A stretch of 64,000 bases of DNA from Hirschia sp964352025 (GTDB lineage: Bacteria; Pseudomonadota; Alphaproteobacteria; Caulobacterales; Hyphomonadaceae), in assembly GCA_964352025.1 (NCBI GenBank), contig CAYGPZ010000010.1, forward strand, positions 1 through 64,000. Direction: 5' to 3'. The notes under the pieces are model-generated. The model had not been told where the DNA came from. It saw only the letters and a list, made by a program, of their open reading frames with translations, and made no database searches. Positions 8,841 to 16,504 of the stretch are shown piece by piece; position 1 is the stretch's first letter, and each line of letters starts with the position of its first letter. A program made the translations under genes and the position numbers.

Positions 8841-9773
8841 ATGAAAAAGAGTATCTGGACATCTGACTTTATCGTCGAAGGACCTAACTCTATTCTTGTC
8901 AAAAAAACAGGACATAGGATTCGTCTAGATTTCCATTTGATCCAAGACATTTTCACTTGGTTTACCTTTTTCTTTTTTGCTCAGATATGGCGCATTCAAC
9001 GTGCTTTAACAGGACATAAACGTCCCAAAATAGCTTTTGCCCCAGATCAACCCCGTCCATGGTATCTAATCTGGCCTGTTCTTCATGTGGCAGGTGCTCG
9101 CATTGTAAAAAATGTGGAAGAAGCAGATATCGTCATGCAATTTGATGATTCAACAGAAACATCCATACCAACGGCACTTGCACATTCCCCCAACGCAAAA
9201 ACAGTCAATTTCGAGTGTACGGATATTTCCAAATCCCGCGTTGCAGAAGCTTTTGAAATAGCTGCCGGATATGGATTAGGTGTAGATCCTGAAACATATA
9301 ATGGGATGATTGTTGATAAATCCGAAATCAACGCAGCGCATGATGGGCGTATTGTGGCGGGTCCATTTCCAAAGGAAGAAGGCCGCGCATACCAACGCCT
9401 CGTTGATAATGAAATCCCTGGTGGTTTAGTTGAGGATTTACGTACCTGCACGGTCAATGGCGAGCCAGCGATAGTTTTCATTAAACGCCGTCCATTATCC
9501 AGACGCTTCCACAACTACAATACCGAAGTCTTCATTAAAAAACCTCAAGATGTGTTCTCAGCAGATGAACTTGACGTGATCAGAGCGTTTTCTATGGAAA
9601 TCAAGCTTGACTGGGGCGGCGTTGACGTGTTGCGTGATGCAAAAGATGGTCGCATTTACATTGTTGATGCAAACAAGACAGATATGGGTCCGCCCGTTGC
9701 TTTACCTCTGGGTGAAAAATTACGCGCAACTCGTCGTCTGGCTCGTGCATTCGCCGATGAATTTGCGCCTTAA
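8841..9773 (+). CDS. ATP-grasp-like protein of unknown function
   Basis: A 310-residue protein without signal peptide but with a short hydrophobic stretch at about 43-52. The middle reads like the N-terminal domain of ATP-grasp ligases (PKIAFAPDQPRPW, then EADIVMQFDDST), and the end has DWGGVDVLRD followed by IYIVDANKTDMGPP, which resembles the ATP-grasp metal-binding end where Glu-x-Asn is usual but Asp-x-Asn is present here. The start is the ATG at 8841; a TTG six bases earlier is less likely. No enzyme family with a known substrate was recognised. It lies between the TIGR01244 gene and the MBL hydrolase on the same strand. Confidence 0.55.
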   Translation: MKKSIWTSDFIVEGPNSILVKKTGHRIRLDFHLIQDIFTWFTFFFFAQIWRIQRALTGHKRPKIAFAPDQPRPWYLIWPVLHVAGARIVKNVEEADIVMQFDDSTETSIPTALAHSPNAKTVNFECTDISKSRVAEAFEIAAGYGLGVDPETYNGMIVDKSEINAAHDGRIVAGPFPKEEGRAYQRLVDNEIPGGLVEDLRTCTVNGEPAIVFIKRRPLSRRFHNYNTEVFIKKPQDVFSADELDVIRAFSMEIKLDWGGVDVLRDAKDGRIYIVDANKTDMGPPVALPLGEKLRATRRLARAFADEFAP

Positions 9774-9836
9774 AGCAAACGGTATTCTTTCAACGAAGAA
9801 TATAAGACGACACTAATAATATAGCGGACTAGATAC

Positions 9837-10748
9837 ATGGCCGGCATTCCATTCGTGAGTGACATAAAATTTGAGTATGAAAAAGTTACGCAAGTATCTC
9901 CGCTCATACAAAGAGTGATTGCGAATAACCCTGGTGCTTTCACATACACAGGAACAGGCGTTTACATCATCGGTGGCGATGAATGTGCCGTCCTAGACCC
10001 TGGCCCGCATACAGAAGCTCACTTCGATGCACTTAAAAAGGTTCTAGAAGGCCGCAAGGTCAAATACGTGCTGGTAACCCACTCACATATGGACCATTCA
10101 CCGCTTGCTCACCCTTTAGCTGAATGGGCAGGATGTGAAGTTCTTGCCGGTGGACCAGCAATCCCAACAGAATCAGATGTACGCATGGAAGCTGGCGATG
10201 ATTTATCGTTCCAACCTCATGAGACGATTCAAGACGGCCAATTATTTTCAGGTGATGGCTGGACGATAGAAGCAGTTGCCACCCCCGGCCATACATCGAA
10301 CCATTTCTGCTATGCACTAAAAGAAGAAAACGCCCTCTTCTCCGGTGATCATATTATGGGATGGTCCACGACAGTTATTTCTCCGCCAGATGGGAATATG
10401 GGTGACTATTTTGATAGCCTCGAAAAAGTTCATGCGCGTGGTTACTCGACAATTTGGCCAACTCATGGCCCTCCAATCACAGATGTAAAACCTTTTGTAC
10501 AGGCCTATATAGACCACCGCCGCAAACGTGAGAGCGCGATTATTGAGCGCCTTAAAGCTGGCGACACTAAAATTCCAACGATGGTAAAATCTATATACAA
10601 GGACGTTGATAAGCGCCTTCACCCTGCAGCGTGTCACTCTGTTCTCGCGCATATCGTACATTTGGTTGATACAGGCCGTGCGCAAGCATCCTCGCCTGTC
10701 CTAAACCTAAAAACAGAATACACACTTTCTGAAGCGGTTTCCGCTTAG
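9837..10748 (+). CDS. Metallo-beta-lactamase fold hydrolase (LACTB2-like)
   Basis: A 303-residue MBL-fold protein. The metal motif THSHMDHSPL is clear, later ligands are in TPGHTSNHF and FSGDHIMGW, and the end contains a winged-helix-like C-terminal part (THGPPITD, then IVHLVDTGRAQ) known from LACTB2-type proteins, some of which are RNA endonucleases. The substrate cannot be read from the sequence. The gene ends just before a strong two-way terminator shared with the convergent DUF1499 gene. Confidence 0.85.
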   Translation: MAGIPFVSDIKFEYEKVTQVSPLIQRVIANNPGAFTYTGTGVYIIGGDECAVLDPGPHTEAHFDALKKVLEGRKVKYVLVTHSHMDHSPLAHPLAEWAGCEVLAGGPAIPTESDVRMEAGDDLSFQPHETIQDGQLFSGDGWTIEAVATPGHTSNHFCYALKEENALFSGDHIMGWSTTVISPPDGNMGDYFDSLEKVHARGYSTIWPTHGPPITDVKPFVQAYIDHRRKRESAIIERLKAGDTKIPTMVKSIYKDVDKRLHPAACHSVLAHIVHLVDTGRAQASSPVLNLKTEYTLSEAVSA

Positions 10749-10769
10749 TTTTTAGTGTACTGAAACATT

Positions 10770-10808
10770 AAAAAGGCCCGTCAGGATAATTCTTGACGGG
10801 CCTTTTTT
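10770..10808. terminator. Bidirectional intrinsic terminator
   Basis: A perfect stem (AAAAAGGCCCGTCA with TGACGGGCCTTTTT) closes a nine-base loop and has T runs on both strands. It lies between two convergent genes ending at 10748 (plus) and 10833 (minus), so it can stop transcription from both sides. Confidence 0.93.
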
Positions 10809-10832
10809 GTATCGATTTTTAGCTTCAAACAA

Positions 10833-11765
10833 TTAGCCGTTAAGAGCCAAATTCAAATCATCAATATAGTTTTTAATCCGGTTGGCATTCGCTCCCATAT
10901 CGGAGAACCCAATACGGCTGACTGATCTAAGATTGACCTTAGATCCGACAGTACCTTGAGGCTCGATACGAATGATCACATCATCAACAAACCCGTACCA
11001 GAAGGTTGTGGCTGTTGCATGGATATAACCTGCTTCTGAATCCATGGTTACAATTTCCCAACCCTGCTTTTCCGCAATTTCGGCAGCTGCTTCAAAAGCA
11101 ATATCAGGTTTCATGGAAAACAATTGAGGACGAAGATTAAACTTGGAATATTTCTCTTCCTGAAGCTGTTTATTTGTCTTTCCAACTGCATCTGGCCAGA
11201 TGCCTTTAGCACCTTCTGGAACACGAGGCTCATCTTTCACTTCATTCCAATTATTCGCAGCACGTTCAGCAATTAAAGCTTCTGGGAAAATAATCGGGTT
11301 ATCCCAATCCGTCTGAATGTCATGAATTGGAGGTAGATTTGCGACCAATTGTTTGGTGCCTATCAGACGCGTCCCCATAAATATTGGAATAAATAACAAT
11401 ATTACAGTGATGATCGCGCCACGCTTGGGTGACTTAACAAGCTGAATTATCGTTGCAATAATGATAGCCAGAATAGACACACCCACGACTATTGGAGCGA
11501 CTTCACGGGTCATAAAACCTAAACTCGTGCCAAGCCCCCACCAGCCCATTCTATATCCAATCGGTGCCAACATAAGCCAGAGTGGAGTAGCCAGTGCGGC
11601 AATACATGCTACCCAAATAGCCCGAACTTTCAGCTCACTCATTGGTTCTCTCGGCGGCGGCGGCGGGTCATCTGCCAGCACAGTCACTGACTCCTTCTTT
11701 GCCCGCGCCGTTTCACGTGCTTCAGCCTCAAGTTTTGCCACTTCTTCTGGTGTCAGTTCGGACAT
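10833..11765 (-). CDS. DUF1499 family membrane protein
   Basis: A 310-residue protein with an acidic cytoplasmic N-terminus containing PPPPPRE, three or four membrane helices (about 50-145) and a C-terminal DUF1499 domain (FSMKPDIAFEAAAEIAEKQG to SVSRIGFSDMGANANRI). DUF1499 is widespread in alphaproteobacteria and has no assigned activity. The ATG at 11765 is preceded by GGAGG at good spacing; a longer reading to 11807 lacks such a site. The acyl-CoA ligase gene ends 63 bases upstream on the same strand, so they may be cotranscribed. Confidence 0.82.
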   Translation of the reverse strand: MSELTPEEVAKLEAEARETARAKKESVTVLADDPPPPPREPMSELKVRAIWVACIAALATPLWLMLAPIGYRMGWWGLGTSLGFMTREVAPIVVGVSILAIIIATIIQLVKSPKRGAIITVILLFIPIFMGTRLIGTKQLVANLPPIHDIQTDWDNPIIFPEALIAERAANNWNEVKDEPRVPEGAKGIWPDAVGKTNKQLQEEKYSKFNLRPQLFSMKPDIAFEAAAEIAEKQGWEIVTMDSEAGYIHATATTFWYGFVDDVIIRIEPQGTVGSKVNLRSVSRIGFSDMGANANRIKNYIDDLNLALNG

Positions 11766-11828
11766 GTATCCCTCCAGCCTATTTTTCTTTTTTAAGACTA
11801 CTAACACCAGACTAAAGCAATGGCGATA

Positions 11829-13496
11829 TCAATCAGTCGGCAATTTATGGGTTTTGTAGATTTCTCTTAACTCCAACTTGTTGATCTTTCCTGTGGCTCC
11901 AAGTGGAATTTGATCCATAAACACGACGTCGTCTGGCAACCACCATTTTGCAATCTTACCTTGGAAAAACGCTAGAACTTCTTCTTTTCCAATCTCTTCA
12001 CCATCCACTTTTTGAACGATCAATAGTGGACGTTCATCCCATTTGGGGTGAGGTAAACCAATAGCTCCGGCAATAGCGATTTTCGGATGACTCGCAGCAA
12101 TGTTTTCAAGCGCTATGGACGATATCCATTCACCGCCAGATTTAATAACGTCTTTAGATCTATCGGTAATCTGCATCTGGGAATATTCGTCAAGATTGCC
12201 AACATCTCCAGTATCAAAGAACCCATTGCTATCAAGAACGTCGCTGTCACTGTTAAGATAAGCGCTTGCAACAGCTGGTCCTTTTACAACTAAATGACCG
12301 GCAGTTTGTCCGTCCCTTGGCAAACTTTTTCCGTCTTTATCGACAACATCTAATTCCATTCCAAATGCAGGACGGCCTTGCTTCAATTTCTGAACTATCT
12401 TCTCATCAGGGCTTAACCCTTCTAGAGCTTGTGGCAGCTTGGACATTGTTCCCAGTGGACTGGTTTCAGTCATACCCCACGCCGGATAGACCTCCACATC
12501 AAAATCTTCCTCAAAAGCGCGTAACAATCCTTCTGGTGTTGCAGCCCCTCCAATGACAACACATTTCAAATGAGGCAGCTTTTTATTTTCCTTGACCAAG
12601 TATTGATGCAACATTTGCCATATCGTTGGCACAGCAGCTGACATGGTGACTTTTTCACTATCTAAAAGTTCGTAAATTGCTTCGCCATCCATGCGCGCCC
12701 CCGGCATAACTAACGTCGCACCACTTGCCGGCCCAGTAAATGTAAGTCCCCATGTATTTGCGTGAAACATTGGGACGACCGGCAAGACAGTCATATCTTC
12801 CGACATACCCAAAGAACCAGCTTGCATCGTCATCATTGTGTGGAGGAAGTTGGACCGGTGTGAATACAGCACACCTTTTGGGTTGCCTGTCGTACCCGAA
12901 GTATAACACAATCCACATGCTGTTCGTTCGTCAAATCCACCCCATTCAACGCCAGATCCCGTGCAACCAGATAGAAAGCCCTCATAAGATTTCAGATTAG
13001 GAATTGCTGTTTTTTCCGGCAGCACACTGTCATCACCATAAATAACAAACAGTTTGATATTTGGCAGATGTGACGCAATCGCCTCTACGAGTGGAAGAAA
13101 GGTTACATCAAAAAATAGCGCCTTATCTTCGGCATGGTTTGCTATCCAAGCGATCTGTTGAGGAAACAGACGCGGATTAAGAGTGTGCAGGATCATTCCT
13201 AATCCCATAGCACCATACCAAGTTTCCATGTGTAGGTCAGTATTCCATGCGAGGGTCGCAACCACATCTCCGGGCTCGATACCATGTACGATTAAAGCCT
13301 CAGATACCCGTCTGGATTCAGCTGCAATCTGACGATAGGTCTTCCGCGTAATTGGTCCGGCTAGGGATCGCGTCACGACTTCTTTATCGCCATGAACTGC
13401 AACTGCATGATCAAGTATTTTATCAACCGTCAGCGGCCAATCCTGCATTAGTCCAAATGGTAGCTTTCTGTCCGACGCATTTACGTGATCTTGCAT
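11829..13496 (-). CDS. AlkK-type fatty acid--CoA ligase (AMP-binding)
   Basis: A 555-residue member of the acyl-adenylate-forming family: it activates a fatty acid with ATP to the acyl-AMP and passes it to CoA. The P-loop CYTSGTTGNPKGVLYSHRS, AWGMTETSPLG, the hinge region DRSKDVIKSGGEWIS and the C-terminal catalytic Lys in GATGKINKLELRE are present. LHTLNPRLFPQQI is typical of the medium-chain AlkK group, unlike the FadD-type ligase encoded at 60.8-62.5 kb. The ATG at 13496 has GAGAGGAA upstream. Chain length preference is inference. Confidence 0.9.
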   Translation of the reverse strand: MQDHVNASDRKLPFGLMQDWPLTVDKILDHAVAVHGDKEVVTRSLAGPITRKTYRQIAAESRRVSEALIVHGIEPGDVVATLAWNTDLHMETWYGAMGLGMILHTLNPRLFPQQIAWIANHAEDKALFFDVTFLPLVEAIASHLPNIKLFVIYGDDSVLPEKTAIPNLKSYEGFLSGCTGSGVEWGGFDERTACGLCYTSGTTGNPKGVLYSHRSNFLHTMMTMQAGSLGMSEDMTVLPVVPMFHANTWGLTFTGPASGATLVMPGARMDGEAIYELLDSEKVTMSAAVPTIWQMLHQYLVKENKKLPHLKCVVIGGAATPEGLLRAFEEDFDVEVYPAWGMTETSPLGTMSKLPQALEGLSPDEKIVQKLKQGRPAFGMELDVVDKDGKSLPRDGQTAGHLVVKGPAVASAYLNSDSDVLDSNGFFDTGDVGNLDEYSQMQITDRSKDVIKSGGEWISSIALENIAASHPKIAIAGAIGLPHPKWDERPLLIVQKVDGEEIGKEEVLAFFQGKIAKWWLPDDVVFMDQIPLGATGKINKLELREIYKTHKLPTD

Positions 13497-13611
13497 GCTG
13501 AAATTCCTCTCCCAATAGAGTATTATTTTTTTGTTCAATGTACTAAACGACATAAAACCAGCAAAAAAAAGTCTGTACGTAACGTCAACTATTTTACATA
13601 TGAGCAATTAA

Positions 13612-14556
13612 ATGCGATTTTTTTCGTCAATTCTCTGCACATCTCTACTTATGATCGTATCATGTTCGGAAGCTTCCGATAATGGCACTCCTGCGATAGA
13701 CGACTCAAAATCCAATTTTTCAGACACGAAAAGTACCAGCTTGCAGTCAAAATTTGATTGTATCCGTCAGCATGGCGGATTGGCTGCTGCGCATCGTGGT
13801 GGGCCGCGGCGCGGATACCCTGAAAATGCTCTGGAGACTTTGCAACAATCCTACAATAACGGCGCACGTGTATTTGAAATAGACATTGCTGAATCAAAAG
13901 ATGGTCAGCTATTTTTAATGCATGACACAAGCCTTGACCGCACAACGGAAAGCGCAGGACCAGCGAGAGAGTTGGAATGGAAAGATTTAAAATCGATACG
14001 CCTGAAAGCGAATGGCAATGTCACGAATTATACAATCCCATCTCTTCAAGAAACGCTGAAATGGGCAAAAGCAAACAACGCCATTCTAGAACTCGATAAA
14101 AAACGCTCTAGCAGGTTTGAAACAATCATTTCTGAAGTACGCAAAGCCGGTGCGACCGACAATGTCGTTTTGATTACTTATACCTATGATCAAGCAACAG
14201 AAGTCGCACGTCTTGCGCCCAATATGATGATGACTGCAACAATTTCGGATCCATCGGATGTCAAAAGACTTGAAGGTAAAGGCGTGAAACGCGAAAACCT
14301 GATTGCATGGACGGGAACGGAAAACCTAAACCCTGGCCTATGGTCTGATCTAAACGATATGGGGGTTGAAGTCGCATTTGGAACTTTAGGGCGGCGCGGA
14401 CAACGTTTTGATGATGAGTTCTGGGCTGATCGTGACGGCTCTGAATATGATGAATTGATCAATGAAGGTGTCACTCTCATTGCCACGGATTATTCTGACC
14501 GTGTCAGCAAGCACCTGAATGTTGATGACATCGCTATTGAAAAGTGTGGATTGTAA
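13612..14556 (+). CDS. Glycerophosphodiester phosphodiesterase family lipoprotein
   Basis: A 314-residue GDPD/PI-PLC-type hydrolase that would cleave glycerophosphodiesters to glycerol-3-phosphate and an alcohol. The N-terminus is a lipoprotein signal with Cys at about residue 18 (LLMIVSC). The catalytic set is visible: AAHRGG with the first His, PENALE, EIDI for the metal ligands and LMHDTSLDRTT with the second His. The protein should sit in the periplasm on a membrane anchor. The next gene starts three bases after its stop. Confidence 0.88.
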   Translation: MRFFSSILCTSLLMIVSCSEASDNGTPAIDDSKSNFSDTKSTSLQSKFDCIRQHGGLAAAHRGGPRRGYPENALETLQQSYNNGARVFEIDIAESKDGQLFLMHDTSLDRTTESAGPARELEWKDLKSIRLKANGNVTNYTIPSLQETLKWAKANNAILELDKKRSSRFETIISEVRKAGATDNVVLITYTYDQATEVARLAPNMMMTATISDPSDVKRLEGKGVKRENLIAWTGTENLNPGLWSDLNDMGVEVAFGTLGRRGQRFDDEFWADRDGSEYDELINEGVTLIATDYSDRVSKHLNVDDIAIEKCGL

Positions 14557-14559
14557 AAC

Positions 14560-15324
14560 GTGCTCCCATTTCAACGTATAGGAACACCGGAATCACCGAA
14601 CAAAGTCATATTCCTGCACGGAATAGGTTTGGGTGGCTGGATGTGGCAGAGGATATTGCCATATTTCGAGCAATACGATTGCTATGTATTTGATCTACCA
14701 GGTCACAGCAGTGCAAAGTCTTTGCAGTGGATTTCGATTGAAGAAATATCCGAACAGATACTGGAAATCATTGGCCAGCCGAAAGATGACGAAAACTATC
14801 ATATTGTCGGCCACTCCATCGGTGCGACTATCGGCCTAGGCCTAATGGCGTACAATCCAGATAGCTTTGCGTCTGCCAGCCTCATGTCCATTGTGATGGG
14901 GCAAGATAAAGAAAGCGAACCAGCCGTTCGTTGGATCACAAACTTTGTAAAGCCATTTACGTCAATGAGCTGGGTACAAAACCTGATGATGAATGGCGCG
15001 GGCGTGCCTCGATCAGACTTTCAATATGTGCGATCCCAGCTCAATGATTGTGATGCAGACGCGATTATTGATATATTCATCACCAATATGTTTCGTCACT
15101 ATCCTGCGCGTTTATATGGCAATGAGACGCGCAGCTTGATCTTGACTGTGAAGGGTGATGATTCAGAATTTCTGGCATACACCAAGAAATTGGAAACCTA
15201 TCTCCCCCACTCCAAACATCTGATTTTAAACAATCAAAAAGAGTTCTGGTTCTGGAATAAACCTGAATTATTTGCGCAGACTATTCTGGCATGTATTCAG
15301 AACACGCCCGTGCCAAAAATCTAG
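14560..15324 (+). CDS. Alpha/beta hydrolase fold protein, catalytic His not evident
   Basis: A 254-residue alpha/beta hydrolase. The oxyanion strand FLHGIGLGGWMW and the nucleophile elbow VGHSIGATIG are typical. At the C-terminus, where the family has Gly/Asn-x-x-His before a Pro-Glu-x-Phe turn, this protein reads LILNNQKEFWFWNKPELF, so the usual His is missing; another residue may serve or the protein may be inactive as a hydrolase. It starts with GTG three bases after the phosphodiesterase stop and ends on a CTAG shared with the convergent pdxH. Confidence 0.8.
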   Translation: MLPFQRIGTPESPNKVIFLHGIGLGGWMWQRILPYFEQYDCYVFDLPGHSSAKSLQWISIEEISEQILEIIGQPKDDENYHIVGHSIGATIGLGLMAYNPDSFASASLMSIVMGQDKESEPAVRWITNFVKPFTSMSWVQNLMMNGAGVPRSDFQYVRSQLNDCDADAIIDIFITNMFRHYPARLYGNETRSLILTVKGDDSEFLAYTKKLETYLPHSKHLILNNQKEFWFWNKPELFAQTILACIQNTPVPKI

Positions 15325-16022
15325 GGAAATAAGCGACCAGTAGACCAACCACCATTTTCAGCACGCTCAAACACCAACCGGTCGTGCAAACGAAAAGGTC
15401 TATCGCGCCAGAATTCGATATGCTCGGGCGCGATACGATACCCTGTCCAATGCGGCGGGCGCGGCGTCTTGGACAACGCATATTTCGTACCATATTTGGC
15501 GATATTCTTCTCTAGTTCGAAACGTCCATCCATGCGTGAAGACTGATCGGATGCCCATGCACCAATCTGACTATCTTTATGACGAGACGCGAAATACGCA
15601 TCTGCTTCTTCATCGCTAACACGCGTTACATTCCCACGCACACGCACCTGACGTCGCAATGATTTCCAGTGGAAGCAAATAGCTGCTTTCATAATGCTAT
15701 CTATCTGGCGTCCCTTGGCACTTGTTGTATTTGTATAAAAGACAAACCCATCCTCATCAAAATCCTTGAGCAGCACCATACGCACATCCGGCATGCCATC
15801 GGCATCTACTGTCGCCAGCGACATTGCATTAGCATCATTTATCTCTTTGTCCTTGGCGTCAGATAACCAATTTGCAAACATTTCAAATGGCTCTGACGTC
15901 CCAAACCAGTTCTCATCATCAGGCAATGGCTTACCGTCAGCCTTCGCCTTAGCGTAGACTTCTGCATATTCCTCATCCTGATAATCAGGACTGGCAGGGA
16001 TGATTTTTGATTTGTCAGTCAT
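15321..16022 (-). CDS. pdxH: Pyridoxamine 5'-phosphate oxidase PdxH
   Basis: A 233-residue FMN enzyme that oxidises pyridoxamine or pyridoxine phosphate to pyridoxal 5'-phosphate. NAMSLATVDADGMPDVRMVL, FYTNTTSAKGRQI, the FMN/substrate segment HWKSLRRQVRVRG and the end EFWRDRPFRLHDRLVFER are diagnostic. The ATG at 16022 (MTDKSK) is preferred over one five codons upstream. The stop overlaps the stop of the convergent hydrolase by four bases. Confidence 0.95.
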   Translation of the reverse strand: MTDKSKIIPASPDYQDEEYAEVYAKAKADGKPLPDDENWFGTSEPFEMFANWLSDAKDKEINDANAMSLATVDADGMPDVRMVLLKDFDEDGFVFYTNTTSAKGRQIDSIMKAAICFHWKSLRRQVRVRGNVTRVSDEEADAYFASRHKDSQIGAWASDQSSRMDGRFELEKNIAKYGTKYALSKTPRPPHWTGYRIAPEHIEFWRDRPFRLHDRLVFERAENGGWSTGRLFP

Positions 16023-16240
16023 AGGACTCGTACCCAAATTAGCTTGCTAGTCAGTATATATGTCGACTTTCCTTCCTCCCAAAGGAAAAACAACAATTAG
16101 TCTCCACCTTCAATGAAGTCATTTCATCCGCACACTGCGCTTTTTTTCTTTTTGAGCCTTGCATTTTTTCAATACGCATATACAAAGCAATGCTATGTAT
16201 ATTTATAGTATATACAAAAAAACACTGAGGGAGCATTACA

Positions 16241-16357
16241 ATGGCCAAGAAGAAAATCAAAGCAATTAAAAGCGAAATCAAATCCCGCAAAAAAACAATT
16301 GCAAAGCAAGAAGTGAAACTAAAGAAAGCTAAAAAAGCGCTCAAAAAAGCTGCTTAA
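16241..16357 (+). CDS. 38-residue lysine-rich small protein
   Basis: A complete small gene with its own signals: GAGGGAG lies ten bases before the ATG, and an intrinsic terminator follows at 16384-16414. The product begins MAKKKIKAIKSEIKSRKK and ends in KKALKKAA; about 16 of 38 residues are Lys, with Ala, Ile and Glu, a pattern that would form a strongly basic amphipathic helix. It could bind DNA, RNA or acidic lipids like histone-H1-like tails or small nucleoid peptides; no family was recognised. An AT-rich stretch with TATA-like boxes precedes it. Its reality is supported by the signals, not by homology. Confidence 0.7.
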   Translation: MAKKKIKAIKSEIKSRKKTIAKQEVKLKKAKKALKKAA

Positions 16358-16383
16358 TAAGCCTCTTGAAAGACTATCCCCTG

Positions 16384-16414
16384 AAAAGCTGCTCTCTCCA
16401 GAGCAGCTTTTTTG
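16384..16414 (+). terminator. Intrinsic terminator of the lysine-rich small gene
   Basis: AAAAGCTGCTCT and AGAGCAGCTTTTTT pair over at least ten bases around a four-base CTCC loop, ending in a run of six or seven T on the plus strand. It lies 27 bases after the stop of the 38-residue gene. Confidence 0.92.
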
Positions 16415-16504
16415 TTGGGAAAGTCGACAAATCTAACCGCTAGAAATTCAGCGCTGCCTATCGTAAGCTTTCTCCATAGAATGTTCAGACTATAGGGGAT
16501 TGCT

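Noticed and set aside
16068..16088. Seven-pair hairpin with a CCTCCCA loop, like the anti-ribosome-site loops of some alphaproteobacterial sRNAs
   Set aside because: The stem is AT-rich, no promoter or terminator frames it, and the space is probably just the pdxH upstream region.
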